A stretch of DNA of 64,000 nt from positions 310,001 through 374,000 of the forward strand of contig NZ_CP024308.1 in assembly GCF_002944405.1 (NCBI RefSeq), given 5' to 3'. Below, piece by piece: positions 54,401-63,111 of this stretch. The stretch comes from Sinorhizobium fredii (GTDB lineage Bacteria > Pseudomonadota > Alphaproteobacteria > Rhizobiales > Rhizobiaceae). The notes beneath the pieces were generated by a model that did no database searches, had not been told where the DNA came from, and saw only the letters and a list, made by a program, of their open reading frames with translations. How positions within the stretch are numbered: position 1 is the stretch's first letter; every line of letters starts with the position of its first letter. The position numbers and the translations under genes are program-made.

Positions 54401-55486
54401 CCCGCTGTCACGGTCGACAACTCCAGCGGGACATACGACGCCGGGGCCCAGGGAACCTGGGACGACAATGATCCCGGCAGCGACGGGTTCGAGTCGCTGA
54501 GCGTGAACTTTGATAGCTATGAGATTGACGACGATGGTCTCGTCACCGTCGATGCTGCACTTATTAAGACGGGCGAATTCACGTTCACCGGGTCGATCAC
54601 GGACGACTTCAACAGCGACGGCGCCGATGAGACAGTTGGCTTCACGCTGACCTTCGATCCGGTCAACGATACTTACGACCTCGATGTGACGACGCCGCCA
54701 CCGACTACTAGAACCTTCGACACCTCGCAGGGATCGCTGAAAGCCGGTGGACCCGACGCAGTGCAGACGCTGCTGTTCGGCGGCAGCGAGGCGGGAGCCG
54801 ACGACATCGTGTTCTTCGGCGTCGTCGCGACGGCGCCGATCCAAGGCGTGTCCTCACCCCCGACAAACGACATCGAAGATCTCGTTGTCGAGGGAGCCGG
54901 CGACCTGACGGAGGCGCAGATCGAGGGGCTGTTCCCGATCCCAAGCCTGATCAACCCGTCGACGCAGATGAACGTGTCGACCTCGGGCATCGGCATCAAC
55001 AACAACAATCTCAACGGTGCGAGTGAGGGCGCCGGGACTGGAGCCTTTGCGGGCACCTCGATCACCTCGGGCGACGAGAGCTTCGTCGTCAACCCCGAGA
55101 CGGTGGTAGACAAGGTGACGGTGTTCATCGACAACTCCGTCGGCGGCTATAACCCGGCCACCGAGGATCTCTATTTCACCGTCTATTATACCGACGGGAC
55201 CATCCAGGCAGCGACGAAGGTGGCGGCCGGCATGCTGACCCCGGTCACCTCGGGCGTGGCGGCGGGCGGCTTTTCCTTCGAGATCGATGGTGGGGCCAAG
55301 CAAATCGACGCGGTCCAGCTCACCATGGGCCAGGGAACCATCAAGATCCCGGTGATCGCGTTCTCGGTCGAGCAGGTGTTCGACCCCGAAGCGCTGCAGC
55401 TCGACTTCACCGCGACCCTGTTCGACGGCGATGGCGACAGCAGTTCCGATTCGTTCTCGATCGATCTGATCGAGGCGGTTGTCTGA
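51419..55486 (+). CDS. Large repeat protein, probable type I secretion substrate (DUF5801/RTX-like)
   Basis: 1,355 residues, acidic, Cys-poor, no N-terminal signal. An N-terminal region (about 1-460) contains VDEAALSGYTGAN- and ITGATASTDLAL-type beta segments like DUF5801 repeats-in-toxin proteins. Three tandem 177-residue units follow (about 465-995), each ending DGDGDTDSATATNPLTIKFE-DDGP. Units 1 and 3 are identical in protein sequence and unit 2 differs at five positions. The C-terminal part ends TLFDGDGDSSSDSFSIDLIE, typical of uncleaved C-terminal type I signals. Asp/Gly-rich turns suggest calcium binding. Followed by its probable ABC exporter and adaptor. Likely a surface or released adhesin. 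Confidence 0.82.
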   Translation: MAIVITSTGVFAVLDETDGLQNATATPAPPSPSGDADDNDILSSSLPAPFSSRLTSYSLTVDEAALSGYTGANTGANIINITGATASTDLALTGANGAAFPDYETGATSTFSSGLFAVADDGTISEIFLFTDPTNNNIVYGVAGDSGDDPIVFAVYLEEVKTSGITTGAKMWSVLADGYTLAHTTDGSSVAAHDDFLDLTNKLFVSAIAENDFSFANAPSGQNLFMMFGNTTLAILVTGEDPANQSAGQNVSNDGDTVNTGQGGGATTLGTEGQQIKAQKALVVTFVTGANSNFLVPGLTPTEANLESNIAFSGYAQDVTGAAITISQMTPGSASTTASVELQAFLTADTSGTGYIDNNPLTTGDAAVAIASVQVIRGGVDVTGTLGVNVTISGGIATIMGVKDDDIIQYTTTGDHNRVLIRNDQPATGQGSNVAFDLGGFTITQVSSDVEEVGSKVRFEDDGPDAVAKNVAGPTATLDESPLPTSGDGVNSVTIAATTIAALFETPDFGEDGQGSVSYTLSGTAGAQTGLWLTGESGAANEILLVKVSDTQWEGRKAGAGGTLAFTVSINGTTGAVTVTRSAATLEHTVDGSSAAAHDDALTMAATANLFVVQHVTDGDGDTDSATATNPLTIKFEDDGPDAVAKNVAGPTATLDESPLPTAGDGVNSVTIAATTIAALFETPDFGSDGQGSVSYTLSGIDGAQTGLWLTGESGAANEILLVKVSDTQWEGRKAGAGGTLAFTVSINGTTGAVTVTRSSATLEHTVDGSSAAAHDDALTMAATANLFVVQHVTDGDGDTDSATATNPLTIKFEDDGPDAVAKNVAGPTATLDESPLPTSGDGVNSVTIAATTIAALFETPDFGEDGQGSVSYTLSGTAGAQTGLWLTGESGAANEILLVKVSDTQWEGRKAGAGGTLAFTVSINGTTGAVTVTRSAATLEHTVDGSSAAAHDDALTMAATANLFVVQHVTDGDGDTDSATATNPLTIKFEDDGPAVTVDNSSGTYDAGAQGTWDDNDPGSDGFESLSVNFDSYEIDDDGLVTVDAALIKTGEFTFTGSITDDFNSDGADETVGFTLTFDPVNDTYDLDVTTPPPTTRTFDTSQGSLKAGGPDAVQTLLFGGSEAGADDIVFFGVVATAPIQGVSSPPTNDIEDLVVEGAGDLTEAQIEGLFPIPSLINPSTQMNVSTSGIGINNNNLNGASEGAGTGAFAGTSITSGDESFVVNPETVVDKVTVFIDNSVGGYNPATEDLYFTVYYTDGTIQAATKVAAGMLTPVTSGVAAGGFSFEIDGGAKQIDAVQLTMGQGTIKIPVIAFSVEQVFDPEALQLDFTATLFDGDGDSSSDSFSIDLIEAVV
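52810..53340 (+). repeat. 531-bp tandem repeat, unit 1
   Basis: First of three in-frame units in the large repeat protein. Almost identical in DNA to unit 3 and identical to it in protein. Confidence 0.9.
53341..53871 (+). repeat. 531-bp tandem repeat, unit 2
   Basis: Middle unit. Five amino-acid changes relative to units 1 and 3 (in PLPTAGDG, FGSDGQ, SGIDGAQ and TRSSATLE) and more silent changes. Confidence 0.9.
53872..54402 (+). repeat. 531-bp tandem repeat, unit 3
   Basis: Last unit, followed by a different segment (AVTVDNSSGTYDAG). Near copy of unit 1. Confidence 0.9.
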
Positions 55487-55493
55487 CACGGCT

Positions 55494-55522
55494 GCGAGCC
55501 CGCCTCGGTAGGGTGGGCTCGC
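55494..55522 (+). terminator. Hairpin between the secreted protein and its exporter
   Basis: GCGAGCCC (55494-55501) pairs perfectly with GGGCTCGC (55515-55522), starting seven bases after the stop. In type I secretion loci such hairpins reduce read-through so that substrate is made in excess of exporter. Confidence 0.65.
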
Positions 55523-55560
55523 ATCTTCCCAGCAAGGCTTCCAGTCGCGGAAGGTAATCG

Positions 55561-57327
55561 ATGCCGCCGAGTACCAGCACCACCCGCCTCGCCGAGGTCA
55601 TAAGCGCTATCCGCAGGCAGTTTCCGCTGCTGATCTTGCTGAGCTGCCTGCTCAACCTCTTGCTCCTCGTCAGCAGCATCTACATGCTGCAAGTCTATGA
55701 CCGGGTGCTGTCGAGCGGGTCGCTGGACACGCTCCTGTGGTTGACGTTGATAGCGATTTTTGCCGTTGTCATTTACGGCGCGCTCGAGCAGGCAAGGCGG
55801 GTGGTCCTCGGCCGTGCGGCCGGCTGGCTCGACAGCGAGCTCAACGCGCCGATGCTGAAACGCGCCATGGAAGTGCGGCTCGCGGGCAAGGAAGGTCGCG
55901 CCGGCAGCCGCGACGTGACCGACCTCAGGTCCTTCTATGCGGGCGATGCAGTGCTCGCCTTACTCGACATGCCCTGGAGCGTCATCTTCCTCGCCTTCAT
56001 CTGGGCTCTGCACCCTGCCTTGGGTGTGGTTGCCACCGGCGGCGCCGCCATCCTTCTCGGGCTCGCCTTGACAAACGATGCGCTGACACGGGACCGCCAG
56101 AAGCGCGTCACAGCCGTCACCAAGGCCCATCAGGAGAATGCCATGCGCTATGTCGATGGCGGCGAGACGATCCGACCTCTCGGCATGGCACAGGCTGTCT
56201 TCGACCGTTGGCGCCGCCGTCAGGCCGAAGTGGTGGCCGAACAGCAGCTCCTGGCCGATCGGACCACCACGATCCTTTCGATTTCGCGCAGCCTACGGCT
56301 CATCCTGCAGATTGCTATCTTGGCTGTTGGCGCCTATTTCGTCCTTCTCGGCGAGATGACCGCGGGCGCGATGATTGCAGGGTCCATCGTCATGGGCCGC
56401 GCGCTTGCGCCGATCGAACGGGCGACCGGTGCCTGGCGTTCCTTCGTCGCAGCAAGGAACGCCCATGCAAACCTGAAGGAACTCTTCGCCGGCACGTCAA
56501 ACGGTGACCACGACCGCGTCACCCTCCCCCGTCCGAAAGGCGGGCTCGCCTTCGAGAACGTGTTCTATTTGCCTCCCGGCACACAGGAGCCTGTCCTCAG
56601 CGCCATCAGCTTCGCGATCCAACCGGGCGAAAACTGTGCAGTGGTCGGACCGTCCGGAGCCGGAAAATCGACGCTCTGTCGCCTCGCTGTCGGCGCCTGG
56701 AAACCGACCAAGGGTCACGTCCGCCTCGACGCGGCGGACGTTTTCGACTGGGACCCGGAGGAATTGGGCCCACATATCGGCTATTTGCCGCAGCAGGTCG
56801 AGCTTCTCCCGGGCACGGTGGCTCAGAACATCGCACGTTTCCGGGAGGTGGACAGCAACGCGCTGATCCGGGCAGCGGAAGTCGCCGGCGTTCACGAACT
56901 GATCCTGTCATTGCCGGACGGCTACGAAACCGAAATCGCACTGCACTCGCAGCGGATCTCACTGGGGCAGCGGCAGCGCCTCGGGCTGGCGCGCGCCCTG
57001 TACGGCGATCCGGCATTCGTCGTGTTGGACGAGCCGAATGCGAACATGGACGAAGCCGGAGACCGGGCTCTGATCGAAGCTCTGACGACGCTCAGGCAGC
57101 TCCGAACGACCGTGTTGATCGTCACGCACCGCGCTTCCGTGCTGAAGTGCGCCGACAAGGTCCTGGCACTTCATAGCGGCGCCGTTGCTGCCTTCGGCCC
57201 GCGCGAGCAGATGGTGCGGCAGGTACAGCCGGCGGGAACGGCGCCCGCAAGACCCCTGCAAGCTCCTCATCCAGAAGATCGAACACAGGTCGTCGGCCGC
57301 GAGAACCGCCTTTCCGCGGGGGAATGA
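55561..57327 (+). CDS. Type I secretion ABC transporter (PrtD type)
   Basis: 588 residues. Six-span membrane domain (first spans about 20-45 and 57-80; LLILLSCLLNLLLLVSSIYM with LQVYDRVLSSGSLDTLLWLT), then an ATPase: Walker A VVGPSGAGKSTLCRLAVGAW, signature ISLGQRQRLGLARALYGDP and Walker B FVVLDEPNANMDEAGDRAL. No N-terminal peptidase domain, so it exports proteins with uncleaved C-terminal signals. 75 bases after the repeat-protein gene and three bases before the adaptor. Confidence 0.93.
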   Translation: MPPSTSTTRLAEVISAIRRQFPLLILLSCLLNLLLLVSSIYMLQVYDRVLSSGSLDTLLWLTLIAIFAVVIYGALEQARRVVLGRAAGWLDSELNAPMLKRAMEVRLAGKEGRAGSRDVTDLRSFYAGDAVLALLDMPWSVIFLAFIWALHPALGVVATGGAAILLGLALTNDALTRDRQKRVTAVTKAHQENAMRYVDGGETIRPLGMAQAVFDRWRRRQAEVVAEQQLLADRTTTILSISRSLRLILQIAILAVGAYFVLLGEMTAGAMIAGSIVMGRALAPIERATGAWRSFVAARNAHANLKELFAGTSNGDHDRVTLPRPKGGLAFENVFYLPPGTQEPVLSAISFAIQPGENCAVVGPSGAGKSTLCRLAVGAWKPTKGHVRLDAADVFDWDPEELGPHIGYLPQQVELLPGTVAQNIARFREVDSNALIRAAEVAGVHELILSLPDGYETEIALHSQRISLGQRQRLGLARALYGDPAFVVLDEPNANMDEAGDRALIEALTTLRQLRTTVLIVTHRASVLKCADKVLALHSGAVAAFGPREQMVRQVQPAGTAPARPLQAPHPEDRTQVVGRENRLSAGE

Positions 57328-57330
57328 AGC

Positions 57331-58875
57331 ATGTCTGATATGCTGGATCTGATCAATTTTGCTGTGGTCTGGACGGAGACGCGGCTAGCCCGCGCCATGG
57401 AGGAGCTGCCGGCCGGTTACGCCGCGACGATCGCTACGATCCGTGACCGGTTGGCGCTTGCTGGCATTCCATTGAGCGACACAACCGTTGCACTCATCGT
57501 ATCGGGGACTGCAGCGGTCGCCTTTTTCGTCCTTGCGCGCATGCTTCGCTTCAGCGTTCGACGTGGCGCCGAAAAGTCGCCGGATGCCCTCACGAACGCC
57601 ACCCGGATGCCGCGACGTTTGGGGCTTCTGGCAATAATACTGTTCATCCTGGTGTTGGGCGGCTGGTCCGTGCTCGCCCCGCTGGCGAGCGCGTCGCTCG
57701 CCCCGGGGGTCGTCAGCCCCGACGGGTATCGCAAGACCATTCAGCACCTCGAAGGCGGGATTATTCGGTCGATTCACGTTCGCGAGGGTGATGTGGTCAA
57801 GATTGGAGATCCGCTGATTACCCTCGATGACATCAGGGCCAGGTCTCAAGACGCGGAAATACGGGAGCGGCTTCTGCACGTTTTGGCAACCGAGGCGCGA
57901 CTGGAGGCCGAGCGGACCGACGCTGCCGAAATCAGCTTCCCGGACTTTCTCATTCACAACAGCAGCTCTGCCGGCCTACAGCGACTGATGGAAGGGCAGC
58001 GGCAACTATTCATCAGCCGGCGAGCAGCGCATCGAGGTCGCATCCAGATTCTGGAGGCACGAACTCGCCAACTCGAGGAGCAGAACGCGGGTCTCCGTGA
58101 GGTGATCGCCGCTGAAACCGAGCAGATCGCGCTGATTGACGAAGAAATAACGGCCGCGCAGGATCTTCTCGAAAAGCATTTGGAGCGCAAACCGCGAATA
58201 TTGGCCCTCAAGCGGCATCGTGCCGACATCGCAGCCGCAAAGGCAGCGAACCGGTCGAAGATCGCCGAGAATGCACAGGCCGTTGGCGAGACGAGACTGC
58301 AATTGCTTACGATAGCCGAAGAGCGCCAGGAAAAGCTCGGTGCGGAGCTCGCCGAAATGCGCCGTATCCTGGCGGAGCTCAAAAGCCAGCTACCGACACG
58401 CGAGGACGTACTTGAGCGCACAGTCATTCGAGCTCCGCTTCCCGGCACTGTGATGAATCTGCGCGTCACGACGGAGAGAGGCGTCATAGATCCAGGACAG
58501 CCGCTCCTCGACCTGGTTCCAAATGACAGCGGAGTGGTCATCGACGCCCGGGTCCGACCGATCGACATCGAGCGCGTCAGGTCCGGCATGTCCGCCCGCG
58601 TAATCCTCACGGCTTATCGACAGCGGAACTTGCCGCTCATTCATGGCCGGCTGCGCTCGATCTCAGCGGATGCGATAGCCGATGAACGAGCGGGAACAAC
58701 CTATTTCCTGGCGAAAGTGGTGGTCGCGCCTACCGACCTCGCAAAACTCGACGACGTGCACCTTATTCCGGGAATGCCGGCGGAGGTCATGCTCATGGAC
58801 GGCGAACGGAGCCTCTTCGCATATCTTCTTGCCCCGATTATCGACAGCGGTCGGCGGAGCCTTATTGAGAACTAG
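57331..58875 (+). CDS. Type I secretion HlyD-family adaptor
   Basis: 514 residues. An N-terminal extension with two hydrophobic segments (about 47-70 and 92-112, LGLLAIILFILVLGGWSVLA), then LAPGVVSPDGYRKTIQHLEG and the lipoyl-like GGIIRSIHVREGDVVKIGDP. A long coiled coil spans about 170-350. C-terminal barrel: ERTVIRAPLPGTVMNLRVTT and LIPGMPAEVMLMDGERSLFA. The usual form is about 440 residues with one span; the extra N-terminal 60-90 residues with a second span are unusual. No outer-membrane TolC-like gene is adjacent. Confidence 0.92.
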   Translation: MSDMLDLINFAVVWTETRLARAMEELPAGYAATIATIRDRLALAGIPLSDTTVALIVSGTAAVAFFVLARMLRFSVRRGAEKSPDALTNATRMPRRLGLLAIILFILVLGGWSVLAPLASASLAPGVVSPDGYRKTIQHLEGGIIRSIHVREGDVVKIGDPLITLDDIRARSQDAEIRERLLHVLATEARLEAERTDAAEISFPDFLIHNSSSAGLQRLMEGQRQLFISRRAAHRGRIQILEARTRQLEEQNAGLREVIAAETEQIALIDEEITAAQDLLEKHLERKPRILALKRHRADIAAAKAANRSKIAENAQAVGETRLQLLTIAEERQEKLGAELAEMRRILAELKSQLPTREDVLERTVIRAPLPGTVMNLRVTTERGVIDPGQPLLDLVPNDSGVVIDARVRPIDIERVRSGMSARVILTAYRQRNLPLIHGRLRSISADAIADERAGTTYFLAKVVVAPTDLAKLDDVHLIPGMPAEVMLMDGERSLFAYLLAPIIDSGRRSLIEN

Positions 58876-59034
58876 CCTAGAAAGACTCGGCCACACTACA
58901 GGGAGGCCGCGAGATCTGGGTTCGGAGAGGTCCAGGATCCGATTTCGGCCCCAAAGCTGGCTTGAATCGTCAACTCGACTCCGACGGATGGGCGTAGTCT
59001 TTCCACACTCGCCCCGCAACCATTAGGGGGTAGC

Positions 59035-60273
59035 ATGGACGGGATCTTTCACGCCGTTGTCGTAGGCGCCGGCTCAGCGGGACTCGGCGTCAGCTACTTC
59101 CTCAAGCAGCGAGCACTAGATCACCTGGTGCTCGAGCGCAACCGGATCGGCGAGACATGGCGGACCCAGCGATGGGAATCGTTTCGGCTAAATTCGCCGA
59201 GAATACGATCGCTGCTGCCCGGCGATGCCTACGATGGGCCAGACCCTTGGGGTGCGAGTACCCAGCATGATTTCGTCACCTATCTTGAAAGCTACGCCGA
59301 CCGACATCGACTGCCGGTGAAAGCCAGAACTCCGGTCCACGAGGTGACGGGAGAGGATGGGCTATTCGAGGTGGCGACGCCGCAGGGTCGGTTCTCCGCG
59401 CGTAATTTGGTGATCGCCAGCGGCAGCCTGAATTGCCCAATGCGGCCGCATTGGTGGGGGCAACTGCCGCCGTCACTTTACCAACTTGATGCCTCCAACT
59501 ATCGCAATGCCGCCGATCTGGAGGACGGTGCGGTTCTGGTGGTCGGCAGCGGTCAGTCGGGGGGACAAATTGCCGAGGACCTGGTGCTCGCCGGGCGCTC
59601 GGTTTTTCTGGCAACCAGCCGCGCCGGCCGCTTGGTGCGCCGTTATCGTGGCGGCGACATCTTCAATTGGATGACCCTGTCAGGCTATCTGGACGTGCCA
59701 CGCGAAGAACTCGTTCTCCCTTCCGGGAAGCTGCCGCCACGAGCTTTGCTCGGCGCCACTCATACGATCAGCCTGCAATCACTGAGTGCCAAGGGCGTTG
59801 TGTTGCTGGGGCGGTTCATCGGCGCCGAAAAAAGCGCCCTGCTGTTCGGCAATGACCTAGACGATAACATTCGCTTTGCGGACGAGAGGTCAGCGGAGGT
59901 CAAGCGCTTTATTGACCGGTATATCGAACGCGCGGGGCTTAAGGCGCCGGCAGCCGAGGATGACCCTGCCGAGATGATAGAACGGTGCCTTCCTGATCCA
60001 CCCATCCGCTCGATCGCCTTGACGACAAGCAACATCAGATCGGTCATCTGGTGCACCGGCTTCAAGGGGAATTTCCAATGGATCCAAATTCCCGGCGTTC
60101 TTGATGCGAGCGGACAGCCCATCCACAAGGACGGGATAGCGGCCGTTCCCGGGGTCTATTTTGCCGGTCTCGATTTCGCAACGACGCGCAAATCAGGCAC
60201 CATACCAGGGGTTGCTGAAGAGGCCTTGCGTCTGGTGAACCACCTCACCCAGAGGGCAGATCATTCTGCATAG
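59035..60273 (+). CDS. Flavin-containing monooxygenase (CzcO-like)
   Basis: 412 residues. FAD motif VVVGAGSAGLGVSYFLKQ at the start, NADPH motif VLVVGSGQSGGQIAEDLVLA (near 165) and a late VIWCTGFKGNFQWIQIPGVL. Probable N- or C-oxygenating enzyme; the substrate is unknown. GGGGG precedes the ATG. A decayed fragment of a related gene lies at 50035-50117. Confidence 0.87.
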   Translation: MDGIFHAVVVGAGSAGLGVSYFLKQRALDHLVLERNRIGETWRTQRWESFRLNSPRIRSLLPGDAYDGPDPWGASTQHDFVTYLESYADRHRLPVKARTPVHEVTGEDGLFEVATPQGRFSARNLVIASGSLNCPMRPHWWGQLPPSLYQLDASNYRNAADLEDGAVLVVGSGQSGGQIAEDLVLAGRSVFLATSRAGRLVRRYRGGDIFNWMTLSGYLDVPREELVLPSGKLPPRALLGATHTISLQSLSAKGVVLLGRFIGAEKSALLFGNDLDDNIRFADERSAEVKRFIDRYIERAGLKAPAAEDDPAEMIERCLPDPPIRSIALTTSNIRSVIWCTGFKGNFQWIQIPGVLDASGQPIHKDGIAAVPGVYFAGLDFATTRKSGTIPGVAEEALRLVNHLTQRADHSA

Positions 60274-60428
60274 ATGGATTTGCCCGAGGCGGGCATTTGC
60301 GTGCTCTTGTTCTGAAGAACAAAGACCTGACGCAGAAGCGGAGAGAAAGCGTCCCGCTCCATTCAGAAGTGCCATGAAACTTAGTATTGCTGCATAATGT
60401 TTTTCTCTCTTCTTTGCAGGAGGGTACG

Positions 60429-61253
60429 ATGGAGAGTTCTCGCGATCCAACAGCCTTTCGTGAATTCGAACACACTGGGTGGGAAGCTGCCAGCCGAGGA
60501 TACGACCAGCATTTTGCCCGCCTTACCTCGGAAACCGTGCCAACTCTATTGGCCGCCGCCCACGTTGCGAAGGGAATGCGCGTCCTCGACGTCTGCACCG
60601 GCCCGGGAATGCTCGCCCGAGCAGCGGTCGACTTGGGCGCGCAAGTCGTCGGTCTCGACTTCTCCGGCAAAGTCGTAGAAATCGCCCGGCGCAATGTGCC
60701 CGAGGCGGAGTTTCTGGAGGGTGACGCCCAAGCTTTGCCGTTTGACGCTGAAAACTTTGATGCCATCGTTTGCGGATACGGCATAATCCACGTTTCAGAC
60801 CCCCGGTCCGCATTCTCCGAAATGCATCGTGTGCTGAAGCTAGGGGGATATCTCGCCGCTAGTGTTTGGCATGCGCCAGAACCGACCAACGGCTTTGGCC
60901 TGCTCTTCGGCGCAATTACGAAGCACGGCAACCTCGACGTACCCCTGCCCCACGGCCCCGATTTCTTTCAGTTCAGCGAGCCGGCGAAATTGAGGGCAGC
61001 ATTCGAAGAATCCGGGTTTGTGGACGTGACCGTCGCGGGGGTGGATCAGACTTGGATAATGGACGATCCGTTCGGGATAATAACCGCGATCCTCGAAGGG
61101 GGTGTGCGCGCCCGTGGCCTTCTGATGGCCCAAACCGAGGCGGTGCGAAGCGACATCTCCACTACGGTTGCGAACGGCATAAAGCAGTTTCGCTCCGCCG
61201 ACGGGAGCTATCGAATCCCGATGCCGGCCCTCGTGGGGTCAGGAAGGAAGTGA
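60429..61253 (+). CDS. Class I SAM-dependent methyltransferase
   Basis: 274 residues. Motif I VLDVCTGPGMLARAAVDLGA (near 52), acidic loop VVGLDFSGKVVEIARRN, EGDAQALPFDAENFDAIVCG and HRVLKLGGYLAASVW. UbiE/COQ5-like methyltransferase fold; substrate unknown. AGGAGG is six bases before ATG 60429. Upstream in-frame codons are not needed. Downstream sequence is an IS630 remnant, but the C-terminus looks native. Confidence 0.87.
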   Translation: MESSRDPTAFREFEHTGWEAASRGYDQHFARLTSETVPTLLAAAHVAKGMRVLDVCTGPGMLARAAVDLGAQVVGLDFSGKVVEIARRNVPEAEFLEGDAQALPFDAENFDAIVCGYGIIHVSDPRSAFSEMHRVLKLGGYLAASVWHAPEPTNGFGLLFGAITKHGNLDVPLPHGPDFFQFSEPAKLRAAFEESGFVDVTVAGVDQTWIMDDPFGIITAILEGGVRARGLLMAQTEAVRSDISTTVANGIKQFRSADGSYRIPMPALVGSGRK

Positions 61254-61299
61254 TCTTTTCGCAACCGAGCGCAAGCTGAACCTCGAACTCCTCCGGACT

Positions 61300-61445
61300 T
61301 GCGTCGCTCGCCAAGCCGAGGCATCAGCTCCAAAGGAAAGGCCGTCCGCAGCACTCTGGAAAGCCATCGGCGACATCTGCGCCCTGTTCTGTCTCCAGCC
61401 GAATGCAGAAACTACTTCAACGCCGCAGAATATGGGTTCACTTGA
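61300..61445 (+). pseudogene. IS630-type transposase, 3' remnant
   Basis: PSAALWKAIGDICALF in one frame is followed in another by ECRNYFNAAEYGFT and a stop at 61443-61445. Together they match the conserved C-terminus of rhizobial IS630 transposases (ALWKAIGDICxLFxPxECxNYF, recalled). The catalytic part is gone. Confidence 0.55.
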
Positions 61446-61716
61446 ACGTTCGTTGCTCTAGATCTGGAGGACCCTGACGCCGCAGCTCGATCGAAGGGTC
61501 GACCGTCGTGACTGACATATTCCGGGAATAGGTATCCCTGGACATCGTTCGCGATCCTCAGGGGAAGCGATCAACGCTCATCGACGTTAAACAAATATTT
61601 CTTTGCCGATCCTCCAAATTTCATCGTCGCGCTCTGGGAATAGCCAGATGCAAAAATCCTAATGAATTTGCAAACGGGAGTTCAATGAACAACGCCTAAA
61701 GTCGTCATTTCCTGAA
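61446..61716. other. Probable promoter region of the TadG-like gene
   Basis: No gene. The last 120 bases are AT-rich compared with the rest of the window, as expected of a promoter. Confidence 0.4.
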
Positions 61717-63057
61717 ATGGGGGCATCGATAGACATGATTGAAGTCTTAACTACGATGCAGCGTCTGCTAAAGGATGAGAGCGGCAACTTCGGCCTCATG
61801 ACGGCTCTATTGGTTCCGGTGCTCTTCCTCGGCGGTTCGGTGGCGGTGAATATAGCGAACGCGGCCAGGGAAGCTTCCAAGATGCAAGATGCGCTAGATG
61901 CTGCGGCCATAAAGGCCGTGCGGTCCTACGGGGAAGGCGAGAGCGAGAACGCGGTGCGGATGGATGCGAACAGATTGTTTTTTGCCAACTTTCAAACGCC
62001 TTCTGCCGCCGATGGATACAATTCAGCCTCTCCTGAAAGACCTGCAGTGCAATTTACCTTCTCTGAGGTTGGCCAGGAGACAAGGGTTCAGGCCTTTTAT
62101 GCGGCACAGTATAACCCGGTGTTCTGGGGCCTGGAGCCTTTCGAAATTAGTAAAATAAGCGTTGCCGCGCGACTGGCGGATAGGGAAGCTTGCATTTTAG
62201 CCCTGCATCCGACGGCCAGTCGCGCAATAGAGGTTAGCGGAAGTGCGGCGGTAGATACGTCAAACTGTACGATTACGTCGAACTCAGATGACACACAATC
62301 GATCTACCTGAGCGGGACAGCCACTCTCAGAGCTGAATGTCTTTACGCAACCGGCAAGGTGTATGCGGCCCTAGCTCATCTGGAGTTGGCTTGCCAGCAG
62401 GCCCGTGAGGGCGTTTCACGAACACCAGATCCCTTCAGGAAGAAAGCCGTGCCGACGGCGGGAAACTGGGTGAATCTGTCTGGTTGCGGTCAAGAGTTTG
62501 TAGGAAATGGGGGCGGCAATGGGGACTGCAACGGCACCGGCAAGACGCCGAGCAAGGTTCCGGATGCATACAGTGTTACGCTGAAACCAGGCACCTACGG
62601 GGAACTCGAGATCAAAGGAAAGGTAACCCTTCAGCCCGGTAATTACATCATCGACGGCGGTGTCCTGAAGTTCGCGAGCCAGTCGACAGTCAGTGGCGAG
62701 GGCGTGACATTCTTCCTTCTCAACGGCGCTGAGGTCGACCTTCATGGTGGCTCCGATTTTCGTGTGACAGCAGCCACAAGCGGTGAGTGGGCCGGCTTCG
62801 TAATCGTTTCAGGCCGGAACAATACGGAGCCGGCCGTGATCAACGGCAACAGCAACTCCTTGCTGAGCGGTATCATATACATGCCTGCATCCAAGGAGAT
62901 CCAATATTCCGGCAATGGATCAAGCGGAGGCGAATGTGTGCGCATCATCGCTCAACAAATCACCATGATAGGCAACAGCGGATTTGCAATCGACTGTGAG
63001 AGCGAATTGGCTGACAACCAGATATTGAATCCGGGCGCTATCAGGCTCGTTCAGTGA
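61717..63057 (+). CDS. TadG-like pilus-associated protein
   Basis: 446 residues. The N-terminus has the Tad pattern: a short leader, DESGNFGLMTALLVPVLFLG and GSVAVNIANAAREASKMQDA (membrane span, then a LDAAAxxA motif). The rest is extracytoplasmic, with a beta-rich repeat region (about 285-440, CLYATGKVYAALAHL, then GELEIKGKVTLQPGNYIIDG) and several Cys. No von Willebrand domain is seen, unlike full TadG. No other tad genes lie in the window. Start could be 61717 or 61735. Confidence 0.78.
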   Translation: MGASIDMIEVLTTMQRLLKDESGNFGLMTALLVPVLFLGGSVAVNIANAAREASKMQDALDAAAIKAVRSYGEGESENAVRMDANRLFFANFQTPSAADGYNSASPERPAVQFTFSEVGQETRVQAFYAAQYNPVFWGLEPFEISKISVAARLADREACILALHPTASRAIEVSGSAAVDTSNCTITSNSDDTQSIYLSGTATLRAECLYATGKVYAALAHLELACQQAREGVSRTPDPFRKKAVPTAGNWVNLSGCGQEFVGNGGGNGDCNGTGKTPSKVPDAYSVTLKPGTYGELEIKGKVTLQPGNYIIDGGVLKFASQSTVSGEGVTFFLLNGAEVDLHGGSDFRVTAATSGEWAGFVIVSGRNNTEPAVINGNSNSLLSGIIYMPASKEIQYSGNGSSGGECVRIIAQQITMIGNSGFAIDCESELADNQILNPGAIRLVQ

Positions 63058-63111
63058 ATGGGCTTGTTGCGGCGCCCTCGGCGGCCATTATCGGTCCTCC
63101 AAATGATAGGG

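Noticed and set aside
52810..54402. Tandem repeats considered as a CRISPR array
   Set aside because: The units are 531 bp, adjacent and protein-coding, with no spacers.
51389..54844. A 1,151-codon open frame on the minus strand across the repeat protein gene
   Set aside because: It is antisense to a well-supported gene, rises from its GC-rich codons and repeats, and has no family motifs or ribosome site.
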